From an uncultured Bacteroidales bacterium (lineage in GTDB: Bacteria > Bacteroidota > Bacteroidia > Bacteroidales > Muribaculaceae), in contig URIC01000010.1 in assembly GCA_900547755.1 (NCBI GenBank), positions 1 through 44,024 of the forward strand: a DNA stretch of 44,024 bases. The letters run 5' to 3'. Positions 16,032 to 25,015 of the stretch are shown piece after piece; position 1 is the stretch's first letter; each line of letters opens with the position of its first letter. Position numbers and translations under genes: made by a program. The notes beneath the pieces were generated by a model. It searched no databases. It saw only the letters and a program-made list of their open reading frames with translations, and was not told the DNA's origin.

Positions 16032-17435
16032 ATGTCCGCAGACCATAAAACACTTTGGCAGCAATGCCTTGTTTCGTTGCGCGGCCGCCTCCCGGCGGAC
16101 GTGTTCAACGTGTGGTTCAAGGACACACGCTCCCTGGGGTACGAGAATGACAAACTGACCCTCGGCGTCCCCTCGGAGTTCTTCGTCATGCAGTACGAGA
16201 ACCGCCTGTTCGATGTACTTCGTGCCGCGCTTATTGAAGTCTACGGTCCCTCCGTAAAGATTGAGTATACCTATAATGTGGTAAGCTCCGACCCCTCTAC
16301 GGCAGTGACCATAGAGAAGTCTACTTCCGATGGGGAGACGAAGCCCCGAAAGACTGTAAAGATAGAAAAGGCCCCCACATTCGTGAAGGGAGGCGTGGTC
16401 TATGAGGAGGTGGACTCCCAGCTCAGCCCGATATATACATTTGACAACTATTGTCATGGCTCCAGTAACCGTCTGCCTTTCACTATCGCGGAGTCTATCG
16501 GCAATAACCCTCGCAGAACGGACTTTAATCCATTCTTTCTCTACGGAGACACCGGAGTGGGAAAGACTCACCTTATACAGGCCATAGGTCTGCGTATCAA
16601 GGAGCGTGTGCCGCAGGCCCATGTGCTGTATATCCATTCCCGCGATTTCGTGAACCAGTACGGAAACGCGGTCATTTCCAAACGCACCAACGATTTCATT
16701 AACTTTTATCAGGGGTTCGACGCCCTGCTGATAGACGATATTCAGGAACTTGCCGGAAAGCCCGGTACCCAGGAGGCTTTCTTCCCTATTTTCAATCACC
16801 TTCACCAGGCCGGTAAGTTGTTGATTATGACTTCGGACCGTCCGCCTGTGGAGCTTAAGGACATAATGGACCGTCTCATAAGTCGCTTCAAGTGGGGTGT
16901 GACGGAAATGTTGCCGAAGCCGGACCTGGAGCTGCGTAAGGAGATTCTGCGCCACAAGTCCCGGAAGAATGGTCTGAATCTGCCTGAGGAGGTGATAGAT
17001 GTGATTGCCGAACATGTCAATGACTCCGTGCGCGAGCTGGAGAGTATCGTACTTTCGCTCATTGCGCGTGCGGCGCTTATCAACCAGCCGATTACTCCGC
17101 AGTTGGCTACAGTCGTGATGCAGAGTACCGTCAGGGTGACGAAGCGAAAGATTAATTTTGATATGATAGTGGAGGCATCCGCCTCGCAGTTCGACCTTGA
17201 CCCGGATGTCATCTTCTCCCGTTCCAGAGTGCGCGACATAGCGGATGCACGTCAGGTGATAATGTATCTGGCCTACCGTCTGACAGACCTGTCCTCCAAG
17301 ATGATAGGCTACAAGCTGAACCGCTCGCACGTCACTGTCCTCCACGGTATCAAGACCATCGAGAACCGCATAGCCGTGGAGCCAACCTTCGCAGCCCAAA
17401 TCAACGAAATAGAAACCTCTCTGAAGCGCAACTGA
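16032..17435 (+). CDS. dnaA: Chromosomal replication initiator protein DnaA
   Basis: A 467-residue AAA+ initiator. Domain I begins LWQQCLVSLRGRLPADVFNVWF, followed by a linker at about 90-120. The AAA+ domain has Walker A GDTGVGKTH near residue 172 and Walker B ALLIDDIQEL, with sensor region MTSDRPPVELK. Domain IV ends with the DNA-binding signature VRDIADARQVIMYLAYRL and the helix-turn-helix SHVTVLHGIKTI. Start ATG 16032 leaves 34 bases to mlaD, so it may be read from the amidase promoter. No cluster of TTATCCACA boxes was seen on either flank, so the origin may be elsewhere. Confidence 0.97.
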   Translation: MSADHKTLWQQCLVSLRGRLPADVFNVWFKDTRSLGYENDKLTLGVPSEFFVMQYENRLFDVLRAALIEVYGPSVKIEYTYNVVSSDPSTAVTIEKSTSDGETKPRKTVKIEKAPTFVKGGVVYEEVDSQLSPIYTFDNYCHGSSNRLPFTIAESIGNNPRRTDFNPFFLYGDTGVGKTHLIQAIGLRIKERVPQAHVLYIHSRDFVNQYGNAVISKRTNDFINFYQGFDALLIDDIQELAGKPGTQEAFFPIFNHLHQAGKLLIMTSDRPPVELKDIMDRLISRFKWGVTEMLPKPDLELRKEILRHKSRKNGLNLPEEVIDVIAEHVNDSVRELESIVLSLIARAALINQPITPQLATVVMQSTVRVTKRKINFDMIVEASASQFDLDPDVIFSRSRVRDIADARQVIMYLAYRLTDLSSKMIGYKLNRSHVTVLHGIKTIENRIAVEPTFAAQINEIETSLKRN

Positions 17436-17522
17436 CAATTTTTCCTCTGATTATATAACATCCTCTTAGCCTTTTACATAGTGACCTGATGTGGTTTTAT
17501 TTTTAAACATCCTATAAAGTAT

Positions 17523-17556
17523 AAGGGGGTGTCGGCCATTTGGCCGACACCCCCTT
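17523..17556. terminator. Bidirectional terminator between dnaA and the EF-G paralog
   Basis: A perfect 16-bp stem: AAGGGGGTGTCGGCCA and its complement, around a 2-base loop, lying between two convergent genes. There is an A-rich flank on one side and a modest T run on the other. Confidence 0.85.
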
Positions 17557-17577
17557 GAATAAAGAATATGGGTAGGT

Positions 17578-19731
17578 TTATTCGTCTTCTGCTTCGGTAT
17601 ATTCTTTGAGCAGGCGCTCCTGCACATCGCCGGGTACGAGTTCGTAGTTGGAGAAATCCATTGTGAAGGAACTGCGTCCGCCGGTGATAGAGCTGAGGGA
17701 TGTGGAGTAGGAACTCATTTCCTTAAGAGGCACTTTGGCTTTCAGTTTCTCGATGCCGTTCTCACTTTCCATACCCATGATTATGGCACGGCGTCCCTGC
17801 AGGTCGCTCATCACGTCGCCCATAGTATCGGCGGGGGTGAGAACTTCCACGTCGTAAACCGGTTCCAGAATCTTGGGATTGGCGTTGCGGAATGCCTCGG
17901 AGAAGGCGTGACGTCCTGCCAGGCGGAAGGAAATCTCATTGGAGTCTACCGGGTGCATTTTGCCGTCGTATATCATAACACGTACATCGCGGGCGTATGA
18001 ACCGGTGAGGGGACCTTGCTCCATACGGTCCATGAGACCCTTCACTATAGCGGGGATGAAACGCGCGTCGATAGCGCCGCCGACGATGCAGTTGTAGACC
18101 ACGAGTTTGCCGCCCCATTCCAGAGGTATCTCCTGTTTGTCGCGGACGTTGAGTTTGAACTCCTGATTGCCGAAGCGATATGTGTCAGGTTCGGGCATAC
18201 CTTCGGTGTAAGGCTCTATAATGAGGTGTACCTCGCCGAACTGGCCGCTGCCGCCGGACTGCTTCTTGTGGCGATAGTCCGCGCGTGCAGCCTTTGTGAT
18301 GGTCTCGCGGTAGGGGATGCGGGGTTCTTCGAAGACAATGGGGAGTTTCTCGTTGTTTTCGATTCTCCATTTGAGAGTGCGGAGGTGGAACTCGCCCTGG
18401 CCGCTTACAATGAGTTGCTTAAGCTCTTTGCTCTGTTCCACTACCCATGTGGGGTCTTCCTCCTTCATGCGGGTGAGGATAACGCTGAGTTTCTCGGCGT
18501 CGCTCTCAGTGACAGGGCGTACGGCGCGCTGATATTTGGGTTTCGGGTATTTGATGAAGTCAAACTGGTATTCACAGCCTTTCTCGTTGAGGGTGTTGCC
18601 TGTGCGTACGTCTTTCAACTTGACAGCAGCGCCTATGTCACCCGCCTCAAGCGCATCTACGGGAGTTCTGAGCTGTCCGCATACGCAGAATATCTGGGCG
18701 AGACGCTCTTTGCTGCCACGGGATATGTTTTCCAGGTCGGCGCCGGCCTTGAGTGTGCCGCTCATCACCTTGAAGTAGCTTACCTCACCGATGTGAGGCT
18801 CTACGGAAGTCTTGAAGAAGAAGATTGAAACGGGACCGTCGGCATCAGGCTTGACCTCTTCGCCGTTGACGGTTAACGGGGCGGGCATATCGTCTACGAA
18901 GGGACATACGTTGCCGAGGAACTCCATCATGCGGCGGACACCCATATCCTTGGCGGCGCTGACGCAGAACACGGGAAGAATGGAACGGTCTATGAGACCC
19001 TTGCGGATACCTTCGCGCATCTCGTCCTCGGTGAGGTGACCCTGTTCGAAATATTTGTCCATGAGGGTTTCATCGTTTTCGGCGGCAGCCTCTACCAGGG
19101 TGTTGTGCAGCTCTTTGGCGCGCTCCATCTCTTCGGCCGGGATTTCAGAAATAGTAGGAACACCGCCGTCGGGGCCCCATTCGTATTTCTTCATCAGCAG
19201 CACGTCAATCATGGAGTTGAAGCCGGGGCCACTCTGCAACGGATACTGCACGGCTACGATTTTGGCGCCGAAGTGCTCGCGCAGACTCTCGATAGCGTTG
19301 TCGTAGTCGGCCTTCTCTCCGTCCAGCTGGTTGAGGGCGAAGATTACAGGTTTTTTGAGCTTGGCGGTGGTGCGGAATATGTTCTGAGTGCCGACCTCCA
19401 CGCCGTACTGGCTGTCCACTACAATAACGCCGGTATCGGCGACGCCGAGAGCGGTGTAAGCGTTACCCACGAAGTCCTCGGAACCCGGGCAGTCGATGAC
19501 ATTGAGTTTTTTGCCCAGAAATTCGGCATAAAAAATGGTGGAGAAAACGGAATATCCATATTCCTTCTCCACGGGGAAATAGTCTGAGACGGTGTTCCCG
19601 GTTTCGACGGCGCCTCTACGTTTTATTACACCACACTCGAAGAGCATCGCTTCAGCGAGTGTGGTTTTCCCGGACCCCTTGCTTCCAAGCAAGGCGATAT
19701 TCTTAATTTCGTTGCTTTTGTATTGCTTCAT
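17578..19731 (-). CDS. Elongation factor G paralog (EF-G2 type) lacking canonical GTPase residues
   Basis: A 717-residue protein with all five EF-G domains: G domain, domain II, domain III with LIVSGQGEFHLRTLKWR, domain IV with YRETITKAARADYRHKKQSGG, and domain V with VMSDLQGRRAIIMGM. The G domain is unusual. The P-loop is GSKGSGKTT (no conserved Asp), the G3 motif is DCPGSEDF with Ser84 where canonical EF-G has the catalytic His of DTPGHVDF, switch I reads EKEYGYS instead of ERGIT, and G4 is NQLD rather than NKMD. From memory, Bacteroides EF-G2 is reported to translocate without GTP hydrolysis and to be needed in the gut under carbon limitation. The same role is inferred here. It is a single-gene unit with a palindrome about 100 bases upstream. 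Confidence 0.93.
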   Translation of the reverse strand: MKQYKSNEIKNIALLGSKGSGKTTLAEAMLFECGVIKRRGAVETGNTVSDYFPVEKEYGYSVFSTIFYAEFLGKKLNVIDCPGSEDFVGNAYTALGVADTGVIVVDSQYGVEVGTQNIFRTTAKLKKPVIFALNQLDGEKADYDNAIESLREHFGAKIVAVQYPLQSGPGFNSMIDVLLMKKYEWGPDGGVPTISEIPAEEMERAKELHNTLVEAAAENDETLMDKYFEQGHLTEDEMREGIRKGLIDRSILPVFCVSAAKDMGVRRMMEFLGNVCPFVDDMPAPLTVNGEEVKPDADGPVSIFFFKTSVEPHIGEVSYFKVMSGTLKAGADLENISRGSKERLAQIFCVCGQLRTPVDALEAGDIGAAVKLKDVRTGNTLNEKGCEYQFDFIKYPKPKYQRAVRPVTESDAEKLSVILTRMKEEDPTWVVEQSKELKQLIVSGQGEFHLRTLKWRIENNEKLPIVFEEPRIPYRETITKAARADYRHKKQSGGSGQFGEVHLIIEPYTEGMPEPDTYRFGNQEFKLNVRDKQEIPLEWGGKLVVYNCIVGGAIDARFIPAIVKGLMDRMEQGPLTGSYARDVRVMIYDGKMHPVDSNEISFRLAGRHAFSEAFRNANPKILEPVYDVEVLTPADTMGDVMSDLQGRRAIIMGMESENGIEKLKAKVPLKEMSSYSTSLSSITGGRSSFTMDFSNYELVPGDVQERLLKEYTEAEDE

Positions 19732-19829
19732 ACGGCAGATGTTTTGGTATTCGTAATTAGAAATTTGTACTCTCTTTTGAAAAGATGCCGCAATTTAGCT
19801 AAAAATATCGATAGAAACTTCATTAGACT

Positions 19830-19847
19830 ATATGTTGCATAACATAT
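19830..19847. promoter_or_regulatory. Palindrome upstream of the EF-G paralog
   Basis: ATATGTT, spacer GCAT, AACATAT: a perfect 7-bp inverted repeat centred about 107 bases before the EF-G2 start codon. The geometry suits a dimeric Crp-family regulator. No clear TAnnTTTG element was found between it and the gene. The rest of 19732-19979 shows nothing else recognisable. Confidence 0.5.
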
Positions 19848-19932
19848 CCGGAAACGCGGCGAGCCGCTTGAAAATGCGTTGAGAATTGAGATTTTTCAGG
19901 CCGATTAGCCCTCTTCGCAAGGCTGAAAAACA

Positions 19933-19965
19933 GCAGAGCCGAGTCTTGATAAGACTCGGCTCTGC
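19933..19965 (-). terminator. Terminator of tRNA-Arg
   Basis: A perfect 15-bp stem GCAGAGCCGAGTCTT / AAGACTCGGCTCTGC with a 3-base loop, followed on the minus strand by TGTTTTT. It lies 14 bases after the tRNA 3' end. Confidence 0.88.
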
Positions 19966-19979
19966 ACTGGAAAATGGAG

Positions 19980-20053
19980 TGATTCGCACAGGATTCAAAC
20001 CTGTAACCTTCTGATCCGTAGTCAGATGCTCTATTCAGTTGAGCTAGCGAACC
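19980..20053 (-). tRNA. tRNA-Arg(ACG)
   Basis: A 74-base cloverleaf on the minus strand. The acceptor GGTTCGC pairs with GCGAATC (one G-U), the anticodon arm TCTGA-CTACGGA-TCAGA gives ACG (read as ICG), and the T arm is ACAGG-TTTGAAT-CCTGT. No CCA is encoded; the discriminator is A. Confidence 0.95.
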
Positions 20054-20091
20054 TAATTTGACTTCGGGGATGCTTCCCCTTAATTCGAGTG

Positions 20092-20122
20092 CAAAATTAG
20101 CACCTTATTCTGACATGACCAA
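20092..20122 (-). promoter_or_regulatory. Promoter of tRNA-Arg
   Basis: On the minus strand TTG (20120-20122), a 20-base spacer, then TAATTTTG (20092-20099), about 38 bases before the tRNA. Confidence 0.65.
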
Positions 20123-20278
20123 ATTTTCCGGCAACTTTTTTATGATTTGTCGGTTTCAAAGCCTTTTTCAGAGAGTCAATTATTCTTTCGACACGCCGGG
20201 TTTCGCTAAAAAAATATAAATGGATATGGCAACCGCGCTTTTTTGCAGCCGGACAGATGCAGTCTGAGAAATTGGCAT

Positions 20279-20286
20279 TAACTTTG
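20279..20286 (+). promoter_or_regulatory. -7 element upstream of uvrA
   Basis: TAACTTTG at 20279-20286, 86 bases before the uvrA start. No TTG at the usual distance was seen, so the promoter may be weak or regulated. Confidence 0.5.
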
Positions 20287-20372
20287 TAAGTCATTTGGAA
20301 AGCCGCTTTGGGAAGCATTGGCGACAGATAAGCCAGGGACGTTACTGTTTGCGGTTTCAAGTACGAAGATAG

Positions 20373-23198
20373 ATGAAAGACAATAAGCAAAACAAGAAGG
20401 TTGGAGATGTCGGGAATATCATTGTTAAAGGTGCCCGGGTCAACAACCTTAAAAATATAGATGTGGAAATACCTCGTGGCAGACTTGTCGTGGTGACGGG
20501 TGTGAGCGGCTCCGGCAAGAGTTCGTTGGCTTTCGACACCCTGTATGCCGAGGGACAACGACGCTATGTGGAAAGCCTTTCCTCCTACGCCCGTCAGTTT
20601 TTAGGACGTATGCGCAAGCCGGAGTGCGACTACATCAAGGGCTTGCCACCGGCCATCGCCATCGAACAGAAGGTGAACACACGTAATCCTCGAAGCACCG
20701 TGGGTACAAGCACCGAAATATATGACTATATGAGGATGCTGTTCGCCAGGGTGGGGCACACAATCAGTCCTATAAGCGGACATAGAGTGCGCCGGCATAC
20801 CCCTGAGACTATCGCCCGGCATACCATGCAGCTGCCTCAGGGTACGCGAATAGCCGTCCTCTCGCCGCTGATTATCCCTGAGGGACGCGATGTGGCCCAG
20901 CAGCTGGACATTCTTCTTAAGGAAGGCTATACCCGTCTTGAGAAGGATGGACGGTTTATAGACATATCGGACTTGCTTACGTCTTCAAGACCGAATGTAA
21001 AGGGATGCAATCTGCTTATAGACCGACTTATGGTGAGCGAAGACGCGGACGAGGCGAGCCGTCTGGCCGGCAGTATCGAGACAGCGTGGTTTGAAGGAAA
21101 CTATGTCTGTATAGTAAAGGCATGGGAAGAAGATGGCCTGAAGGCGTATGAATACACCGGGGGATTCCGCGCTGACGGAATGGAGTTTCGCGAACCCTCG
21201 GACCTGATGTTCAACTTCAATAATCCGTATGGGGCCTGCCCCGAATGTGAGGGTTTCGGTAAGGTGATGGGCATTGACGAGAATCTTGTCATCCCTGACA
21301 AGACCAAGAGTATATATGAAGATGCGGTCAGTTGCTTCCGTGGCGAGAAGATGGGGGAGTGCAAACGCGACCTTATAAGTGTCGCGAAACAATATGATTT
21401 TCCTATCCATACCCCTTACTGCGACCTGACGCAGGAACAGAAAGACTTTCTATGGCATGGGCGTGGCAATTGGTATGGGATTGACGGTTTCTTTGACTGG
21501 GTTGACCAGAATCAGTACAAGATACAGTACAGGGTGATGAAAGCCCGTTATCGGGGGAAAAGACTGTGTCCCGTATGCGGCGGCAAACGTCTGCGTCCCG
21601 ATGTGGAGTATGTCAAAGTAGGTGGCCGCAGTATCACTGAGTTGGTGGTAATGTCGGTCAGCGCCTTGCACACATTCTTCAGAGACCTGACGCTTGAGCC
21701 TACAGAGGCAAAAATAGCGGAGCGGCTTCTCACTGAGATACGCAACCGTCTGGGGTTTCTGCAAGACGTGGGTCTGGGTTATCTTACTTTGGACAGACTC
21801 AGCTCGACTCTCTCCGGCGGAGAGAGCCAGCGTATAAACCTGGCAACATCGCTCGGCAGTAGCCTTGTGGGTTCGCTCTACATTCTTGACGAGCCCTCTA
21901 TAGGCTTGCATCCGCGTGACACCGAGCGCCTTATCGGGGTGCTTCGCTCTTTGCAGGCACTTGGCAATACTGTAGTGATTGTGGAGCATGACGAGGAGAT
22001 AATGCGTATGGCTGACTACATTATCGATATAGGTAAGTTTGCCGGGCGACTCGGCGGTTCGTTGGTGTATGCCGGCCCGATTGCCGAAGCCGTAAATCCC
22101 GAAGTGGACGACCGAGGCAGCTATACGCTGCGATACCTGAGGGGACAGCTGTCTATCGGGGTGCCGGGAATCAGGCGCCCCTGGAGGAAATTCATAGAGG
22201 TGAAAGGACCGCGACAGAATAATCTCAAGGGGATGGATGTGCGTTTCCCGTTGGGCGTGTTCTCTGTAGTCACCGGTGTCAGCGGTTCCGGAAAGTCCAC
22301 ACTTGTTAAAGACATCCTCTACAAAGCGATGCTGCGTCATCTTGGCGAGCCTACCGATGCCCCCGGCACTCACAGAGGCCTCGGCGGGGACATAGATGCC
22401 GTGAGTCATGTAGAGTTTGTGGACCAGAACCCCATAGGGACATCAACCCGAAGCAACGCGGCCACATATCTCAAGGCATACGACGAAATACGTCGCATTT
22501 TTTCCGAGACCGCTCTTGCCCGTCAGATGGGTTTCGGCCCCTCTTTCTTCAGTTTCAATACCGATGGCGGGCGTTGCGATGAGTGTAAAGGGGAGGGAGT
22601 GATAACCATTCCGATGCAATTTATGGCCGACATAACGGTGCCGTGCCCCTCTTGCGGCGGCAAGCGTTTCAAACAGGATATTCTTGATGTCCGTTACCGC
22701 GACAAGAGCATAGACGAAGTCCTGGATATGACGGTGAACCAGGCCATCGAGTTTTTCGAGGCATCGGGCACCACCTCCGACATGAGGGTTGTGCGCCGTC
22801 TGCAGCCCCTGAAGGATGTCGGTCTCGGCTATATAAAGTTGGGCCAGACCTCCTCCTCTCTCTCGGGTGGCGAGAACCAGCGCGTCAAGCTGGCTTATTT
22901 CCTGAGTCAGGAGAAGAGCGAGCCTACTCTTTTTATCTTTGACGAGCCTACCACCGGGCTGCATTTTCATGACATAGAAACTCTGCTTAAGTCGTTGCGG
23001 GCACTCGTGGACAGAGGTCATACCGTGCTTGTGATAGAGCATAATCCGGATGTGATAAAGTGTGCGGACCATATTATAGACATAGGGCCGGAAGGAGGCG
23101 AAATGGGAGGCGAAGTGGTGGCGACGGGAACACCCGAGGAAGTGGCCGATAATCCTCGTTCATTTACCGGTAAATATATTAGAAAGCTATTGAAATGA
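20373..23198 (+). CDS. uvrA: Excinuclease ABC subunit A
   Basis: A 941-residue DNA-damage sensor of nucleotide excision repair, which acts as a dimer and loads UvrB at lesions. Two ABC ATPase halves are visible: Walker A GVSGSGKSS in the first and GVSGSGKST in the second, with signatures STLSGGESQRI and SSLSGGENQRVKL and Walker B ILDEPSIGLH and IFDEPTTGLH. Zinc modules are CPECEGFGKV and CPVCGGKRL in the first half and CDECKGEGVI with CPSCGGKRF in the second. Length and order are standard. The final ATGA overlaps the start of a lipoprotein gene. Confidence 0.98.
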   Translation: MKDNKQNKKVGDVGNIIVKGARVNNLKNIDVEIPRGRLVVVTGVSGSGKSSLAFDTLYAEGQRRYVESLSSYARQFLGRMRKPECDYIKGLPPAIAIEQKVNTRNPRSTVGTSTEIYDYMRMLFARVGHTISPISGHRVRRHTPETIARHTMQLPQGTRIAVLSPLIIPEGRDVAQQLDILLKEGYTRLEKDGRFIDISDLLTSSRPNVKGCNLLIDRLMVSEDADEASRLAGSIETAWFEGNYVCIVKAWEEDGLKAYEYTGGFRADGMEFREPSDLMFNFNNPYGACPECEGFGKVMGIDENLVIPDKTKSIYEDAVSCFRGEKMGECKRDLISVAKQYDFPIHTPYCDLTQEQKDFLWHGRGNWYGIDGFFDWVDQNQYKIQYRVMKARYRGKRLCPVCGGKRLRPDVEYVKVGGRSITELVVMSVSALHTFFRDLTLEPTEAKIAERLLTEIRNRLGFLQDVGLGYLTLDRLSSTLSGGESQRINLATSLGSSLVGSLYILDEPSIGLHPRDTERLIGVLRSLQALGNTVVIVEHDEEIMRMADYIIDIGKFAGRLGGSLVYAGPIAEAVNPEVDDRGSYTLRYLRGQLSIGVPGIRRPWRKFIEVKGPRQNNLKGMDVRFPLGVFSVVTGVSGSGKSTLVKDILYKAMLRHLGEPTDAPGTHRGLGGDIDAVSHVEFVDQNPIGTSTRSNAATYLKAYDEIRRIFSETALARQMGFGPSFFSFNTDGGRCDECKGEGVITIPMQFMADITVPCPSCGGKRFKQDILDVRYRDKSIDEVLDMTVNQAIEFFEASGTTSDMRVVRRLQPLKDVGLGYIKLGQTSSSLSGGENQRVKLAYFLSQEKSEPTLFIFDEPTTGLHFHDIETLLKSLRALVDRGHTVLVIEHNPDVIKCADHIIDIGPEGGEMGGEVVATGTPEEVADNPRSFTGKYIRKLLK

Positions 23199-23575
23199 AG
23201 AAGCTGATTTTATTGCCCGCTCTGTTGTGCCTGATAAGTGCCTGTTCCCGCAAGGAGGAAAAGGATGGCCACCTGCAAGCCGATGCCCTGTATGAGGAAT
23301 TGCTGAAGACCTATAAGGCGTATGCCGATTCAATCAGCCGCATTTCACCTTCCGACACCACAGGAATGGCCCAGGCATTGGAGGACCGCTTTGAAAGCCG
23401 CATCAAGGATATTTACTGGCGTTATCCGGCTGACCTGGATTATTCCATGAGCGAGATTCAGAACGATACTCTTTGGCATTATGTGGACCTGTACATAAAG
23501 GCTCGAAAACGCCACGGTTGTGTGGAGTATGCCGATACATTGGCAGCGCCCTCGGACTCAGTGCCGGAAGTGTAG
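23195..23575 (+). CDS. Small lipoprotein of unknown function
   Basis: A 126-residue protein with a lipoprotein signal peptide: KK, a hydrophobic core, and lipobox LISAC with Cys17. The mature part is short, acidic and helical, with ELLKTYKAYADSISRI and a WRYPADLDYSMSE region. It contains no recognised enzyme motif. The start overlaps the uvrA stop (ATGA), so it is coupled to uvrA, although an envelope lipoprotein has no obvious role in excision repair. It converges on the FMN-binding protein gene with 14 bases between stops. Confidence 0.8.
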   Translation: MKKLILLPALLCLISACSRKEEKDGHLQADALYEELLKTYKAYADSISRISPSDTTGMAQALEDRFESRIKDIYWRYPADLDYSMSEIQNDTLWHYVDLYIKARKRHGCVEYADTLAAPSDSVPEV

Positions 23576-23589
23576 TATGCTCAAAAGGA

Positions 23590-24720
23590 TTATTTGCGGG
23601 GTATGCCTTTGCCTTCAGATAGGCGAAGCAGGGTTCCTGTCGGGCATACGAAACGGCAGAAGGGCCGCGTCACAATCAGTGAAAGTATAAGGAACGCACT
23701 CCCTGTTATCAGCACTGTCAACGAAGCGCTCTTGACCAGGAAGGCGCTGAACAGCTCATAGTCAATCCACGAGGTGCCCAGTCCGCTCCACAGGCAAAAC
23801 ATCAGTATGCACCAAAGCGTCACTCTCATCCGTGAGAACGCTTTTGCCACTGCCGGAGAAATATGCAGCTTCGGTATATGCAGATGCCCTGCCAAATCTT
23901 GCAGTGAGCCTAACGGACATACCCAGGCGCAGTAATGGCCTGTGCGCCCGAACAACGGGTATATGAAGGCAACCGCAAACAGCAGTAATGTTAGCAACGA
24001 GGAGAGCGCTAAGGAAAGGCTGCCGGCGAAAGTGCGGATGAACACCGAATAGTCCAGGAACGCGCCGGCCCAAAAGCCCAGGACTCCCACATTAAGTAAT
24101 TGCTGGACAAGCCGGTAATTCTTGTTCTTGACGAAGAGCGGAAGAATGGCTGCGGCAATGGCCACAATCAGCGCTAATGTGTATTCGACCGTGAACCCTT
24201 CAGGTTCGCAAGCGTCTGCGGATGCAGTAGCCTCCTGAGACTTTGAGCTTACTGCCTTGTTTATGCCGGCCTGGAAATTTCCCTTTATCGCATTTGAGGA
24301 GAAAGTGGCGCCGCTTACAGCATCCACCCTTTTCACTGCGGCCTCCTCCAAAGTCAGGCCATTCCATGAGTTCAGCAGCACTGATGCGCGCTCAAAGAAG
24401 CCGGGGGTCTCTTGGTTGGGAAGCGCTTTTACAGAGTCCACCTTACCGGCGCTGATGTAAATCTCAAGAGGCACCGGACCCTTATATCCGACTATGTCCT
24501 TGCCTATATCGGTGGTGTTGATGACAGTCTGTTTCGCTTCATTTATATCTAAGGAAGCGGATTGTGCAGAGGTGCTGTGTGCCCGAAAGTCGTGGCCGAA
24601 CAGATGCCCGTCCCTTACAATGGCAAATGAAGCGAGAATACAGAATACCACTATCAGGCTCACGAGCCTTACGGCAAATCCGGAGCCGCGTTTGTCAGTT
24701 TGTGGATATGTCGGAGTCAT
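23590..24720 (-). CDS. Membrane FMN-binding / iron-sulfur-type electron transfer protein
   Basis: A 376-residue membrane protein. Start MTPTYPQTDKRG is chosen over a 24-residue upstream extension that has no family-like features. After a first membrane helix (about 14-34) comes a periplasmic FMN-binding domain (about 55-165) with the covalent-flavin type motif SGATFSS near residue 136, as in RnfG and NqrC. At least four helices follow, with two cysteine motifs: CAWVCPLGSLQDL and CRFVCPTGTL. The layout resembles NosR/NapH-like polyferredoxins, but the soluble two-cluster ferredoxin tail seen in many of those is missing, so it may carry electrons only through flavin and the CxxxCP sites. It is a single-gene unit, and the redox partner is not in the window. 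Confidence 0.85.
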   Translation of the reverse strand: MTPTYPQTDKRGSGFAVRLVSLIVVFCILASFAIVRDGHLFGHDFRAHSTSAQSASLDINEAKQTVINTTDIGKDIVGYKGPVPLEIYISAGKVDSVKALPNQETPGFFERASVLLNSWNGLTLEEAAVKRVDAVSGATFSSNAIKGNFQAGINKAVSSKSQEATASADACEPEGFTVEYTLALIVAIAAAILPLFVKNKNYRLVQQLLNVGVLGFWAGAFLDYSVFIRTFAGSLSLALSSLLTLLLFAVAFIYPLFGRTGHYCAWVCPLGSLQDLAGHLHIPKLHISPAVAKAFSRMRVTLWCILMFCLWSGLGTSWIDYELFSAFLVKSASLTVLITGSAFLILSLIVTRPFCRFVCPTGTLLRLSEGKGIPRK

Positions 24721-24860
24721 GGCGTAGATGTTATTGTATTTTTTTAACGTCAGATACGGTATTATATTGTTTTTATTGGGCTGCAACTCCAATTAGCCGA
24801 TGTTATTGCCCTCCGTAAAGGTTCAGTCAGCTTTTTTTACGATAATTGACAAAATATATT

Positions 24861-24890
24861 TTGGCGGAATCAAAAAAAACGCTAACTTTG
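24861..24890 (+). promoter_or_regulatory. Promoter for the sigma factor gene
   Basis: TAACTTTG at 24883-24890 with TTG at 24861-24863 (19-base spacing). The leader to the start codon is about 120 bases. Confidence 0.65.
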
Positions 24891-25015
24891 TATTCGAGAA
24901 ATAAGGCCGCTTGAAAGTGGCGCGACATTTATCTCGGAAATATCAACATTTATAACCCTATAAAAATACTTTGCCTATAGCATAACCTCTACTTCACAAA
25001 CACAAAGGAAATAGA

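Noticed and set aside
15321..17438. A 705-codon open frame on the minus strand opposite mlaD and dnaA
   Set aside because: It is antisense to two clear genes whose codon structure explains it. Its translation is His/Val/Leu-rich with no domain-like motif.
18016..18828. A 270-codon plus-strand frame opposite the EF-G paralog
   Set aside because: Shadow of the EF-G coding strand, with no recognisable motif and no promoter.
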